From positions 62,001 through 126,000 of the forward strand of contig NZ_JHEP02000007.1 of assembly GCF_000657795.2 (NCBI RefSeq): a stretch of 64,000 bases of DNA. The letters are read 5' to 3'. The stretch comes from Bordetella pseudohinzii. GTDB taxonomy: Bacteria; Pseudomonadota; Gammaproteobacteria; Burkholderiales; Burkholderiaceae_B. The notes beneath the pieces were generated by a model. The model made no database searches. It had not been told where the DNA came from and was given only the letters and a program-made list of their open reading frames with translations. Position numbers and translations under genes: made by a program. Positions 1-8,747 of the stretch are shown here, piece after piece; positions within the stretch are counted from its first letter, which is position 1, and each line of letters starts with the position of its first letter.

Positions 1-190
1 AGCTGCGCCGGTAGGCCGCCACCAGCGTGTCGCGCTCGTCCGGCAGGAACTCGGCCCAGGACAGCTTCATGCCGCGGGCGGCCAGCATCTCGATCACTTT
101 CGAAAAATGCTTGTCCTGGCGGCGTCCGGAAAGGATTTCGTCGCCCACGATGACAAGACCGATGCGGCGGGAAGCAGTATCTGCGGCCAT
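1..190 (-). CDS. CinA/MoeA-type molybdopterin-binding domain protein (5' part only)
   Basis: Only the first 63 codons are inside the window; the gene continues beyond base 1. The N-terminus reads MAADTASRRIGLVIVGDEIL and is followed by SGRRQDKHFSKVIEML. The IGLVIVGDEILSGR pattern is the start of the MoCF-biosynthesis/CinA fold, in which GDEIL sits in the nucleotide- or cofactor-binding loop. Family members include CinA-like proteins of uncertain physiological role. The ATG is at 188-190, about 20 bases beyond the stop of the upstream EI24 gene on the same strand, so the two are probably cotranscribed. The remaining domains cannot be seen. Confidence 0.8.
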   Translation of the reverse strand, partial: MAADTASRRIGLVIVGDEILSGRRQDKHFSKVIEMLAARGMKLSWAEFLPDERDTLVAAYRRS

Positions 191-209
191 GGGGATTCCT
201 GAAGGGGGA

Positions 210-1001
210 TTAGTTGTCGATCACGAGCGGCTGGCGCGCGCGCAGGCGCTGCAGGCTGTCCAGGCCGTAGTGGGCATACACCAGGCTGGAATAGACCGGC
301 AGGATGATCCAGGCCGGCGGCAGCAGGTTGAGCAGCGCGCAGATCAGGCCGATGATCCAGAAGCCGATGTTGTTGCGGGCCAGCAGCCAGCGGCGTTCTT
401 CGGGGCTGGCGTGTTCGACGATGGCGTCGACCCGCAGCATGCGCGAGAAGGCGAAGGCCCACCAGAACACCGACAACAGCAGCGCCATCGGCGGCACCAG
501 CCAGAAAGGCAGGGTCAGCAGCCATCCGAGCGCGAAGATCACACTGACCCAGATGGCATTCCAGACGCTCACGACCGTCGCATTGCGGCCCAGCCGCGAA
601 AGACCGGCATACTCGCGCTTGCTCACATGGCGCAGCACCAGCGGCATGACGAAGACCGCGGCGATGGCCAGGCCCAGAATGCCCGAGACAGGCAGCAGGA
701 TGGCGGCGGCCAGCAGCGGGACAAGATAGAGCTTGAGCGAGAACAGGCCGACAGTCACCAGCCAGTCGTCGACGCGATTGACCATCTCCCATTGCGAGGC
801 TTCGACGCGCAGCCAATCGGTCAGCGGCGTCCAGAACAGCCACAGCAGCAGGATGGCGCCGACCAGGGCGATCAGAAAGGGCAGCAGCACCGCGAACAGC
901 ATGTTCGGATGCATCTGGGAGACCAGGGCGCGCTTGAAGGCGCGCGCGACATCGGCCCCGGTGCTGGCGGCGGAAGCGGGCGGTTGGGAGGGGAAGGTCA
1001 T
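210..1001 (-). CDS. EI24 domain-containing integral membrane protein
   Basis: 263 residues beginning MTFPSQPPASAAST, chosen because the reading frame upstream has no membrane-protein character and overlaps the divergent thioredoxin gene. It has several strongly hydrophobic helices, for example around MLFAVLLPFLIALVGAILL, LYLVPLLAAAILLPVSGILG and NNIGFWIIGLICALLNLLPP. This is the layout of the EI24/CysZ-like family, inner-membrane proteins that include the sulfate permease CysZ. The function of the betaproteobacterial members is not established, and no sulfur gene is nearby. It lies just upstream of the CinA-like gene on the same strand, so a two-gene operon is likely. Confidence 0.75.
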   Translation of the reverse strand: MTFPSQPPASAASTGADVARAFKRALVSQMHPNMLFAVLLPFLIALVGAILLLWLFWTPLTDWLRVEASQWEMVNRVDDWLVTVGLFSLKLYLVPLLAAAILLPVSGILGLAIAAVFVMPLVLRHVSKREYAGLSRLGRNATVVSVWNAIWVSVIFALGWLLTLPFWLVPPMALLLSVFWWAFAFSRMLRVDAIVEHASPEERRWLLARNNIGFWIIGLICALLNLLPPAWIILPVYSSLVYAHYGLDSLQRLRARQPLVIDN

Positions 1002-1062
1002 GGGCGCTGCCGGAAGAAATGCATGCCGGGTATGATAGTCAAACACGCTGCGATTTGCCCAC

Positions 1063-1446
1063 ATGCCTCTACTACTGCCCGGAACCGACTCCGAAAGCCT
1101 GCGCCAGGCCCTGGCGCGGCCCGACAGCTGGCTGGTCGCCTGTTTCTGCGCCGCCTGGTGCGACACCTGCCAGCAATACCGTCCCAAGCTCGAAGCCCTG
1201 GCGCAAGCGCGCCCGGAGCATGTCTTTGCCTGGATCGATATCGAGGACCACCCCGATCTGCTGGGCGACGAGGATGTCGAGAATTTCCCCACCCTGCTGG
1301 TGCAGGCGGGAGGACGCACGCTTTTCTACGGCACCATGCTGCCGCACATCGGCCACCTCGAACGCCTGCTCGACAGCCTCGCGGCCGACGCGCCGGGGGT
1401 CAAGACCGCGCTGCCGGATGTCCCTGCCCTGTTGAGCCGGGCCTGA
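1063..1446 (+). CDS. Thioredoxin-like protein
   Basis: 127 residues with the redox motif WCDTC at residues 32-36 (Cys33 and Cys36). This replaces the WCGPC of classical thioredoxin. A cis-proline stretch, FPTLLV, lies about 50 residues later. The overall size and strand pattern fit the thioredoxin fold, with no signal peptide, so a cytoplasmic thiol-disulfide role is likely. It is divergent from the EI24 gene across 61 bases. The Asp-Thr dipeptide between the cysteines should shift its redox potential relative to TrxA. The specific partner is unknown. Confidence 0.85.
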   Translation: MPLLLPGTDSESLRQALARPDSWLVACFCAAWCDTCQQYRPKLEALAQARPEHVFAWIDIEDHPDLLGDEDVENFPTLLVQAGGRTLFYGTMLPHIGHLERLLDSLAADAPGVKTALPDVPALLSRA

Positions 1447-1506
1447 TCCGCGCGCCATGCGCGGTCATGCCCGATGGGATGCGGCCGCGCCAGAAGAGGC
1501 GCCCGG

Positions 1507-2946
1507 TCAGTTGGGCTTGCGGCTGCCGCCCAGCAGCACGGCCAGCTGGCGCTTGCCCGTGGCGGGCGCGCGCGGCGCCTCGGCCTCGGCTTCGGCGCTC
1601 GACGCGGCGGGCACATAGGGCTTGTAGAAAAAATCATCGACCGGCTGGCGCGGCGCGCGGCGGTTGCTGTCGCGTCCGCCTTCACGGCTTTCGCGATGGC
1701 CGCCCTCGCGGCCTTCGCGGCTGCTGCCGCGTTCGCCGCCCCGGCCATGGCTGTGCGCCAGCAATTCGGCCGGAATCTCCAGCTTGCCGCGCGGCACCTG
1801 CCGCTTGATCAGCTTCTCGATATCCAGCAGATAGCGTTCTTCTTCGGGCGTGAACAGCGCGATGGCCTCGCCGCTGGCCCCGGCGCGGCCCGTGCGGCCG
1901 ATACGATGCACATAGTCTTCGGCGTTGTACGGCAGGTCATAGTTGATGACGCAGGGCACGCCCGCGACATCCAGACCGCGCGCGGCCACATCGGTGGCCA
2001 CCAGGACTTCCAGCTCGCCGGCCTTGAAGGCTTCGAGCGCCTTCATGCGGTCGGCCTGCGACTTGTCGCCGTGGATGGACTCGGCCTTCACGCCGTCGCG
2101 CTCCAGCTGGCGCGCCAGGCGGGCCGTGCCGATCTTGGTATTGGAGAACACGATGACCTGCTTCAGGCCACGCGACTTCACCAGATGCACGACGGCGGCG
2201 CGCTTGGCTTCGCCCGACATCTGGTAGGCGATCTGCGTGACCGTGTCGGCGGTGGCATTGCGCGCCGCCACCTCGATCTCGATCGGCTGGTTGAGATAGG
2301 AGCGGCCGAGCTTGCGGATCTCGTTGCTGAAGGTGGCGGAAAACAGCAGGCCCTGGCGTTGCGGCGGCAGCAGACGGATGATGCGTTCCAGGTCGGGCAG
2401 AAAACCCATGTCCAGCATGCGGTCGGCCTCGTCCAGCACGAGGATGCCGACCTGGCCCAGATTGACGTTTTTCTGCTCGACGTGGTCGAGCAAGCGGCCA
2501 GGCGTGGCCACCAGCACTTCACAGCCGCGGCGCAAGGCCTCTTTCTGCGGACCGATATCCACCCCGCCAAAGACCACCGCCGAACGCAGCGGCGTATGCA
2601 GGCTGTAGCGCTTGACGTTTTCGTAGACCTGGTCGGCGAGCTCGCGGGTGGGCGTCAGGATCAGGGCGCGCACCGGATGGCGGGCGGGCGATGCGCTGCT
2701 ATTGGCCAGCGGCATCAGGCGATGCAGAATGGGCAGCGTGAACGCGGCCGTCTTGCCGGTGCCGGTCTGCGCGGCTCCCATGACGTCGCGTCCTTCCGCG
2801 ACGACCGGAATCGCCTGCGCCTGGATAGGCGTGGGGCTGGTGTAGCCCGTCTCGGCAATGGACTTGAGCAGTAACGGATGAAGTCCGAATTCGGCGAAAG
2901 TGCGCACCTCTGATGAGGGCGCGGCGGAGGAGGTAGATTCAGTCAT
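1507..2946 (-). CDS. rhlE: DEAD-box ATP-dependent RNA helicase RhlE
   Basis: 479 residues carrying the full DEAD-box set: AQTGTGKT (59-66, motif I), PTRELA (99-104), TPGRLLD, DEAD (172-175), SAT (203-205), VIVFSNT, ARGLD and HRIGRTGR. An Arg/Gly/Ser-rich tail (about residues 405-479) is typical of the RhlE subgroup, where it helps RNA binding. RhlE proteins remodel RNA in ribosome assembly and decay. A possible -10 element (TAAAAT on the minus strand, 3024-3029) lies upstream next to a perfect DnaA box. The long open frame on the opposite strand here is a composition shadow. Confidence 0.95.
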   Translation of the reverse strand: MTESTSSAAPSSEVRTFAEFGLHPLLLKSIAETGYTSPTPIQAQAIPVVAEGRDVMGAAQTGTGKTAAFTLPILHRLMPLANSSASPARHPVRALILTPTRELADQVYENVKRYSLHTPLRSAVVFGGVDIGPQKEALRRGCEVLVATPGRLLDHVEQKNVNLGQVGILVLDEADRMLDMGFLPDLERIIRLLPPQRQGLLFSATFSNEIRKLGRSYLNQPIEIEVAARNATADTVTQIAYQMSGEAKRAAVVHLVKSRGLKQVIVFSNTKIGTARLARQLERDGVKAESIHGDKSQADRMKALEAFKAGELEVLVATDVAARGLDVAGVPCVINYDLPYNAEDYVHRIGRTGRAGASGEAIALFTPEEERYLLDIEKLIKRQVPRGKLEIPAELLAHSHGRGGERGSSREGREGGHRESREGGRDSNRRAPRQPVDDFFYKPYVPAASSAEAEAEAPRAPATGKRQLAVLLGGSRKPN

Positions 2947-3010
2947 CGGGATAGGCAGATACCGGGGCCACGGGAAAAGAACAAAACGGATTGCGGCTCG
3001 CCCGGATTGC

Positions 3011-3019
3011 TGTGGATAA
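3011..3019. promoter_or_regulatory. Perfect DnaA-box sequence in the rhlE promoter region
   Basis: The plus strand reads TGTGGATAA, so the minus strand reads TTATCCACA, an exact match to the DnaA consensus TTATNCACA. It lies 65 bases upstream of the rhlE start and just downstream of a TAAAAT -10-like element at 3024-3029. It therefore overlaps the expected transcription start. A single 9-mer can occur by chance, so regulation by DnaA is only a possibility. Confidence 0.35.
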
Positions 3020-3096
3020 CTTTATTTTAGCGCAGCCGCGCGACAGCCCCCCGGAGGGGGTCCCAAGGGGGCCTGGATGGGCCCGGCCGGCGCCGC

Positions 3097-3426
3097 TCAG
3101 GCCGCCAGCCAACGCAGGCCCCAGAGGGCCAGCATACCGGCCACGATGACCAGCACGGCGCTGCGGGTGCGCAGGAAAACAATGACGCCCAGCAGGCCGG
3201 CGACCAGTTTGTAGTCGAAAACCGGCCCCAGGCCCGCTTTCCAGGGCAGGAAGTCCGGCACCACGATGGCCGTCAGGGCGGCCACCGGCGCATAGCGCAA
3301 GGCGCGGCGCACCGAGTCCGGCAGCGGCAGGTAGTCGCCAAACAGCATATAGCCGGCGCGCGTGATCACGCTGCACAGGGTCAGCAGCAGAATGGCGCTG
3401 TAGATATAGGTTTCGTGGTCGTTCAT
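3097..3426 (-). CDS. azlD: AzlD family small subunit of branched-chain amino acid exporter
   Basis: 109 residues with about four hydrophobic helices and the AzlD-type N-terminal pattern (YIYSAILLLTLCSVITRAGY). It follows azlC with an ATGA overlap (start 3424-3426 against the azlC stop 3426-3428), so translation is coupled. AzlC and AzlD together export branched-chain amino acids or analogues across the inner membrane in characterised members. The substrate here is inferred from the family only. Confidence 0.88.
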   Translation of the reverse strand: MNDHETYIYSAILLLTLCSVITRAGYMLFGDYLPLPDSVRRALRYAPVAALTAIVVPDFLPWKAGLGPVFDYKLVAGLLGVIVFLRTRSAVLVIVAGMLALWGLRWLAA

Positions 3427-4178
3427 CAGCGTGCCGGCCGTTTGAAATACCGCTCGGCCCAGATGCCGGCGACGATGCCGGCGATCACGGCGGCGGCCAG
3501 CCCCAGGCGCAGCGGCAGCATCTGCCCGACCCAGGCCACCAGGCCGGCGGCCAGCACCGACACCACCATGGGCCGGGAATTGACCAGCGGCACGGTAATC
3601 GCCATCAGCGCCAGCACGGCGGCGAAATCCAGCGACCAGGCCGAGGGCACCATGCTGCCCAGGAAAATGCCGACAATGGAGGACGTCTGCCAGACCACCC
3701 AGCCCGGGCTGATGGTGCCCAGGAAGTACCAGAGCTGCTCGCGCGTGCCGCGCACGCTGGCCTCGCCATAACGCGGCATGAACAGCACGAACCCCATGTC
3801 GGTCGTGAAATATCCCAGCCCCAGCCGCTTGGGCCAGCTGAGATGGCGGAAATAGGGCTGCAGGGCCGCGCCGAAAATAATAAAGCGCAGATTGACCACG
3901 AAGCCGGCCGCGAAGACCAGCCAGAGCGGCGCGCCGGAGGCGATCAGGGGCAGCGAGGTCAGCTGGGCCGAGCCGGCATACAGCAGCAGCGTCATGGCCA
4001 GGGCCATGGACTCGGTCAGGCCGGACTTGACCATGGCCACGCCGGTCACCAGGCCCCAGGTGCCGGTGGCGATCAGGGCCGGGATGATCGCATGCACCCC
4101 TTGGCGGAATGCCTCGATCCGCTCGCGGCGGGCCTGCTGGGTCTCTTCAAGCGTACAGTCGGAAGAATCAGAAGCCAC
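3426..4178 (-). CDS. azlC: AzlC family large subunit of branched-chain amino acid exporter
   Basis: 250 residues. After a charged N-terminus of about 25 residues there are seven or eight hydrophobic segments, including IPALIATGTWGLVTGVAMVK and LLLYAGSAQLTSLPLIASG. The Gly-rich AGSAQ stretch and length match AzlC. It forms a two-gene operon with azlD through a 4-base overlap. No adjacent Lrp/AsnC-type regulator is present, unlike some azl loci. Confidence 0.9.
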   Translation of the reverse strand: MASDSSDCTLEETQQARRERIEAFRQGVHAIIPALIATGTWGLVTGVAMVKSGLTESMALAMTLLLYAGSAQLTSLPLIASGAPLWLVFAAGFVVNLRFIIFGAALQPYFRHLSWPKRLGLGYFTTDMGFVLFMPRYGEASVRGTREQLWYFLGTISPGWVVWQTSSIVGIFLGSMVPSAWSLDFAAVLALMAITVPLVNSRPMVVSVLAAGLVAWVGQMLPLRLGLAAAVIAGIVAGIWAERYFKRPAR

Positions 4179-4326
4179 GGCCTGGCCTCTGGCGGAACGA
4201 CGACATGGGGCTCACGGGAATAGGATGAAAGCGGGGCTTGCGCCCCGGCACAGGACCAAGGCACGATTAGACCCTTATTGTAACCTTCCTGCTTGATACA
4301 ATACGGCGCACTGGAAGGAGGAAGGC

Positions 4327-4467
4327 ATGCCGATGGCTCATCGCAATGGATTCATCCGGACGGCCCATGCCGCCGGGCGGGCCGTTTTCGCCGGCCGCAC
4401 CGTCGCTGGCCGCCCCTTCCGCGCCCCCTCCCGTGCCATGCCGCCGGCCACGTCCCGGCGGCGATGA
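4327..4467 (+). CDS. Candidate small ORF or leader peptide (46 aa) upstream of the zinc-finger gene
   Basis: ATG at 4327 is preceded by an unusually purine-rich Shine-Dalgarno run (GGAAGGAGGAAGGC), and a TACAAT -10-like element lies at 4297-4302. The predicted peptide starts MPMAHRNGFIRTAHAAG and is rich in Arg, Ala and Pro. A perfect 7-bp hairpin (4441-4461) covers its last codons. No known family is recognised. It may be a real small protein or a leader whose translation affects the zinc-finger gene 45 bases downstream. The strong ribosome site is the main support; codon composition alone would not justify the call. Confidence 0.3.
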   Translation: MPMAHRNGFIRTAHAAGRAVFAGRTVAGRPFRAPSRAMPPATSRRR

Positions 4468-4512
4468 ACCTTTCCCACGATTGATCGTCTTACGTTTTTT
4501 TAGGAACGTCCC

Positions 4513-4716
4513 ATGACCGCAGCTGCCCAAGCCGCGCAAAACGCCATCGAAGTCGGCGCCGAAGATCTCCCGGTGTACTGCCCCGGCCCCAAGGCCCCCC
4601 TGTGGAGCATGCATCCGCGCGTCTTCCTCGACGTCGCCCACACCGGCAGCGCCCGCTGCCCCTACTGTGGCACCGAGTACCGGCTCAAACCCGGCACGGT
4701 CGTCCACGGCCACTAA
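4513..4716 (+). CDS. zf-CHCC zinc-finger domain protein
   Basis: 67 residues. The pattern is VYCPGP, then HPRVFLDV, then CPYCGTEYRL, which gives the Cys-His-Cys-Cys metal ligands of the zf-CHCC family. This family also includes the mitochondrial complex I subunit NDUFS6. In betaproteobacteria it is a small conserved cytoplasmic protein of unknown role. The ATG follows TAGGAACGTCCC; the AGGA is an acceptable ribosome site. The SnoaL-like gene follows on the same strand after 31 bases. Confidence 0.85.
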   Translation: MTAAAQAAQNAIEVGAEDLPVYCPGPKAPLWSMHPRVFLDVAHTGSARCPYCGTEYRLKPGTVVHGH

Positions 4717-4747
4717 CCCCCGCGCCACGCGCGCTAGCCCCGCAGCC

Positions 4748-5170
4748 ATGTTCGCCACCCCCGACGAAGCCGAGCACGCTTTCTACGAAGCCCTTGAGCA
4801 GGCCGATGCAGACCGGCTCATGCAGATCTGGGCCGACGACGAAGAAGTCGTCTGCATCCATCCGGGCGGCCTGCGCATCGTGGGTCATACCGCCGTGCGC
4901 GACTCCTGGCAGCAGGTCCTGGCCAATGGGCCGCTGCACATCCGCCCCCTGCGCCCGGTCGTGGTGCAGAGCATGATGTGCGCGGTCCACATCCTGGTCG
5001 AACAAATCACCGTCCTCACGCGGGAAGGCACCCAGTTCGCCAACTGCTACGCCACCAATATCTATCACAAAGGGCCGACGGGCTGGCGCATGGTCATGCA
5101 CCATGCCTCCCAGGCGCCGGCTGAAGCGGGCGTGCTGGATCTGCATGACGTCCCCGACCGGTTGCACTAG
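4748..5170 (+). CDS. SnoaL-like / NTF2-fold nuclear transport factor 2 family protein
   Basis: 140 residues starting MFATPDEAEHAFYEALEQAD, a helix followed by a strand-rich body (WADDEEVVCIHPGG, GWRMVMHHAS). This is the usual alpha+beta cone of the NTF2-like superfamily (SnoaL or DUF4440-type). It has no signal peptide. The ligand or reaction is unknown, because the fold serves as isomerase, cyclase or simple binding domain in different proteins. It sits between the zinc-finger gene and the YheT-like hydrolase on the same strand. ATG 4748 is preferred over an upstream frame extension of low-complexity Arg/Thr sequence. Confidence 0.7.
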   Translation: MFATPDEAEHAFYEALEQADADRLMQIWADDEEVVCIHPGGLRIVGHTAVRDSWQQVLANGPLHIRPLRPVVVQSMMCAVHILVEQITVLTREGTQFANCYATNIYHKGPTGWRMVMHHASQAPAEAGVLDLHDVPDRLH

Positions 5171-5179
5171 GTACTCTCC

Positions 5180-6277
5180 TTGGCTGCAACACGGATAGAC
5201 CTCACCGCCTGCCCCGTCCCGTCCTGGCTGCCCGATGGCCATAGCCAGACGCTGTACGCGGCCTCGCTGGCCCAATATCACCGCATCGCCTTCGTGCGCG
5301 AGCGGGTGGATACGCCGGACACCGATTTCGTCGACTTCGACTGGACCGGGCCGGGCCTGTTCCCGCACAAGGCGGCCGACGGCCGCGCCGTCACGGGCGA
5401 TGCGCCAGTCAACGGCAAGACCGCCGCGGCGCGCTGGATGCAGCCCGAAGACTGGAACTCCCTGCCCCGCGGCGCCGAGACCCAGGCGCTGGTGCTGTTC
5501 CATGGGCTGGAAGGCGGCAGCGACAGCCGCTATGCCCAGTCCATCGCCCATCACTTCCGCGCGCGGGGCTGGATCGTGGCGATCGCGCACTTCCGCGGCT
5601 GCTCCGGCGTGCCCAACCGCCTGGCGCGCGCCTATTACTCCGGCGATTCCGAAGAAGTCGGCTTCATGCTGGAGACGGTGCGCGCGCGCATTCCGCAGGC
5701 GCGCTGGCACGCCGTGGGGGTGTCATTGGGCGGCAATGCCCTGCTCAAATACCTGGGCGAACACGCCGACCGCACGCAATGGCTGGCGGGCGCGGCCGGC
5801 GTGTCCGTGCCGCTGGACCTGGTGGCCGGCGGCAAGGCGCTATGCCAGGGTTTTTTCGGCCGGCGCATTTACACGCCCTATTTCCTGCGCACCATGAAAC
5901 ACAAGGTGCTCGAAAAGGCCAAGCGCTTCCCGGGCGCCATCGATGTCATGCGCATCGCGCACGCGCGCGACCTGCGCGACTTCGACGACGCCTATACCGC
6001 GCCCATGCATGGCTTTCGCAACGCGCTCGATTACTGGACACGCGCCTCGAGCAAGCCCTGGCTGGCCAAGATCGCCGTGCCCACGCTGGTGCTCAATGCG
6101 CGCAACGATCCTTTCCTGCCGGAAAGCGCGCTGCCGGTGCCCGCCGAGTGCGCCGACGCCGTGCTGCTGCACCAGCCGGCCGCGGGCGGCCACGCGGGTT
6201 TCCCGACCGGCCCCTTCCCGGCCCACCTGAACTGGCTGCCGCAGCGGCTGGGCCGCTTCTTCGAGACCGGCAAATAG
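5180..6277 (+). CDS. YheT family alpha/beta hydrolase
   Basis: 365 residues. The family's N-terminal PDGHSQTLY-like element is present (PSWLPDGHSQTLYAAS). The nucleophile elbow is GVSLGG, and later elements NARNDPFLP and GGHAGF supply the probable catalytic Asp and His. The family contains predicted hydrolases of unknown substrate (YheT; eukaryotic ABHD1/3-like). The only usable start is TTG at 5180, 10 bases after the previous stop; the first in-frame ATG would remove conserved sequence. It is convergent with the BepA-like gene. Confidence 0.85.
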   Translation: MAATRIDLTACPVPSWLPDGHSQTLYAASLAQYHRIAFVRERVDTPDTDFVDFDWTGPGLFPHKAADGRAVTGDAPVNGKTAAARWMQPEDWNSLPRGAETQALVLFHGLEGGSDSRYAQSIAHHFRARGWIVAIAHFRGCSGVPNRLARAYYSGDSEEVGFMLETVRARIPQARWHAVGVSLGGNALLKYLGEHADRTQWLAGAAGVSVPLDLVAGGKALCQGFFGRRIYTPYFLRTMKHKVLEKAKRFPGAIDVMRIAHARDLRDFDDAYTAPMHGFRNALDYWTRASSKPWLAKIAVPTLVLNARNDPFLPESALPVPAECADAVLLHQPAAGGHAGFPTGPFPAHLNWLPQRLGRFFETGK

Positions 6278-6290
6278 GCCGCCGCGCCGC

Positions 6291-7808
6291 CTAGCCAGAG
6301 CGGAAACGCTCCAGCAGCGCGCGCTCGTCGGCCAGCTTCTGCTTGACCTCCCGGATCTGCACGTCGATCTGGGACTGCTCATAGAAATCCGTGGACATAT
6401 TGCGCGCCTGCTGCAGCTGCGACTCGGCCGCGGCATAGGCGCCCGTGGCCACATAGAAGCGGGCCATGTCGCGGCGCGCCTCGACCGGCCGGCCGGTGCG
6501 CTCCAGGCTTTGCGCCAACAATTGATAGAGTTCGGGCTCGTCGCTGCCCCATTGCTGGATGCGCTGGCGCAGATAGGCCTGGGCCTCGGGATTGCGGCCG
6601 TTGTCCTGCAAAGCCTGGGCATAGGCCATGCCCAGGGCGCGGCGGTCGGGCCACTGCTTGATGGCGGCCTGCGCCAACGCCAGCTGGCGCGCACTGTCCT
6701 TGCGCGCGGCGGCGATATCGATGGCGAGCTTGGCCATCTGCGGCGAGGTCCGCCCCTCGGCCGAGGCCTGATCCAGAAAACTCTGCGCCTGAGCCAGGTC
6801 ATTGCGCTGGAAGTTGTAATAGGCCAGGCCGTACTGCGCCGCCGCGCGGCGCACACCCGACAGCGCCCGGCTCTCGTCCTGCAACTGCTGCTGGGCCGTG
6901 CGCAGGCCGGCGGTGTCGCGTCCCTGGACCACGCGCATCTTGGCCCGTATGAACCAGAAATCATCGCTGTCGATATAGCGTGAGGCGCGCTGCTCCCGGA
7001 TGCGGTTCTGCACATCCGACATCCGCTCGATGGACAGGGGGTGGGTGCTGGCCCAGGCCCCGCCGCCCATGCCCTCGTTCAGGCGCGAGGCGTTCATGAG
7101 GCGCTCGAACATCCGCGCCATGCCGGAGGGGTCATAGCCCGCGCGGGAGAGCATTTGCAGCCCGGTCCGGTCGGCTTCGCGCTCGGCATCGCGCGAGAAC
7201 CCCAGCTGCCGGTTGATGGCGGCCGCCTGGCCGAAGGCGGCCACGCCCATGGCCAGGTTGCCGCCCCCGCCGGCCAGCGCGGCCAGCAAGGCCGCCGCCA
7301 GGCTGGCCATCATGACCACGCTGTTCTGGTTTTGCTGCGTCATGCCGCGCGCGATATGGCGCTGCACGACGTGGCCGATTTCGTGGGCCAGCACCGCGGC
7401 GAGCTCGGACTCGCTGGCCGAGGAGACGATCAGCCCGGTATTGACGCCGATGAAGCCGCCCGGCATGGCGAAGGCGTTGATCTCGGGATCGCGCACCCCG
7501 AACATCTCGACCTCGGGCACGCCCCCGGGCGAAAACGAGGCCAGCTTGCGCCCCATGGCGGTGAGATATTGCGCCAGCTCCGGGTCATTGACGTAGGTGG
7601 GATCGCGCCGCCCCTGCGCCATGATGGCTTCGCCCAGCTGCCTTTCCAGGGCGGGAGACAGGTCCGCCGACGAGGCCGCGCCCATGGAGGGCAGCCCCAT
7701 GGGCTGGGCCATGGCCGGCGCCACGGGCAAGCCCAGCGCCAGGCAAAGAAGCGCGGCCAATGAACGATTTCCAGCCTTGAGCGAAAATAAGCGGATATGG
7801 CGGTTCAT
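6291..7808 (-). CDS. bepA: Periplasmic M48 metalloprotease with TPR region, BepA (YfgC)-like
   Basis: 505 residues from ATG 7806-7808, chosen because it gives a clean signal peptide ending near APAMAQ. The zinc site HEIGH is at residues 142-146, with the third ligand Glu in EREAD (about residue 211). A helical, TPR-like C-terminal half follows (about residues 300-505). BepA degrades or assists outer-membrane proteins, notably LptD, at the BAM complex in the periplasm of E. coli. It is divergent from galU, with 74 bases between them. Confidence 0.9.
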   Translation of the reverse strand: MNRHIRLFSLKAGNRSLAALLCLALGLPVAPAMAQPMGLPSMGAASSADLSPALERQLGEAIMAQGRRDPTYVNDPELAQYLTAMGRKLASFSPGGVPEVEMFGVRDPEINAFAMPGGFIGVNTGLIVSSASESELAAVLAHEIGHVVQRHIARGMTQQNQNSVVMMASLAAALLAALAGGGGNLAMGVAAFGQAAAINRQLGFSRDAEREADRTGLQMLSRAGYDPSGMARMFERLMNASRLNEGMGGGAWASTHPLSIERMSDVQNRIREQRASRYIDSDDFWFIRAKMRVVQGRDTAGLRTAQQQLQDESRALSGVRRAAAQYGLAYYNFQRNDLAQAQSFLDQASAEGRTSPQMAKLAIDIAAARKDSARQLALAQAAIKQWPDRRALGMAYAQALQDNGRNPEAQAYLRQRIQQWGSDEPELYQLLAQSLERTGRPVEARRDMARFYVATGAYAAAESQLQQARNMSTDFYEQSQIDVQIREVKQKLADERALLERFRSG

Positions 7809-7882
7809 GGTTCTATGATAGCCAGAGCCGGAAAAAGTTTTTGCCATCAACCTATCTATCGATCAATTTTGTTGGAGTCTCG

Positions 7883-8722
7883 ATGAAAACCGTGCGAAAG
7901 GCCGTCTTTCCCGTTGCTGGCATGGGGACGAGGTTTTTGCCCGCCACCAAGGCCATGCCCAAGGAAATGCTGCCCGTGGTCGACAAGCCCCTGATCCAGT
8001 ACGCCGTGGAAGAAGCCGTGGCCGCGGGCATCACCGACCTGATCTTCGTCACCGGCCGCAATAAGCGCGCCATCGAGGATCATTTCGACGCGGCGCCCGA
8101 GCTTGAAACCGACCTCGAGAAAAAAGGCAAGAACGAACTGCTCGCCCTGGTGCGCGATATCCTGCCTCCCCATGTCAACTGTATCTATATCCGCCAGTCC
8201 GCCCCGCTAGGCCTGGGCCACGCCGTGCTCACCGCCGCGCCGGCCGTGGGCGATGAGCCGTTTGCCGTCTTGCTGGCCGACGACCTTATCGACGCCGACA
8301 CGCCGGTGCTGTCGCAACTGATCGCCTGCGCCGCGGAACACGAGGGCAGCGTCCTGGGCGTGCAGGAAGTCCCGCGCGAGGACACCCGCAAGTACGGCAT
8401 CGTGGCCGCCACCGAAGTCGCGCCGCGCACCGAACGTGTCTCCCACATGGTGGAAAAGCCCGCCCCCGAGCAGGCGCCGTCCACGCTGGCCGTGGTGGGA
8501 CGCTATGTGCTGGAGCCGGAGATCTTCGATCATCTACGCGCCACCCAGATGGACAAGAGCAATGAAATCCAGCTCACCGACGGCATCGCGGCGATGATGC
8601 GCGACCGCCCGGTATTCGCCTATCGCTACGAGGGGCGCCGCTTCGATTGCGGCAGCAAGGCCGGGATGTTCCAGGCCACGGTCGCCTTCGGCCGCAAGTA
8701 CCACGGCCTGATCCCCGACTAA
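7883..8722 (+). CDS. galU: UTP--glucose-1-phosphate uridylyltransferase GalU
   Basis: 279 residues. The nucleotide-binding signature is [19 protein letters not shown] near the N-terminus, followed by [16 protein letters not shown] and GLGHAVL. The enzyme makes UDP-glucose from UTP and glucose-1-phosphate for lipopolysaccharide and other glycans. ATG 7883 follows TTGGAGTCTCG with a good GGAG site; upstream in-frame ATGs lack one. It is monocistronic, divergent from bepA and convergent with ctaG. Confidence 0.96.
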   Translation: MKTVRKAVFPVAGMGTRFLPATKAMPKEMLPVVDKPLIQYAVEEAVAAGITDLIFVTGRNKRAIEDHFDAAPELETDLEKKGKNELLALVRDILPPHVNCIYIRQSAPLGLGHAVLTAAPAVGDEPFAVLLADDLIDADTPVLSQLIACAAEHEGSVLGVQEVPREDTRKYGIVAATEVAPRTERVSHMVEKPAPEQAPSTLAVVGRYVLEPEIFDHLRATQMDKSNEIQLTDGIAAMMRDRPVFAYRYEGRRFDCGSKAGMFQATVAFGRKYHGLIPD

Positions 8723-8727
8723 AGGAA

Positions 8728-8747
8728 GGCGGGCCTCAGGCCCCGCC
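8728..8747. terminator. Possible bidirectional hairpin between galU and ctaG
   Basis: GGCGGGCC, loop TCA, then GGCCCCGCC: an inverted repeat with one bulge, six bases after the galU stop and overlapping the end of the convergent ctaG. It has no T-run, so if it terminates transcription it does so imperfectly or with help from Rho. Confidence 0.35.

Noticed and set aside
4470..4505. Intrinsic terminator before the zinc-finger gene (ACGAT-TG-ATCGT then a T7 run)
   Set aside because: The stem is only 5 bp with a 2-base loop and the T-run is 6 bases away, so it is too weak to call.
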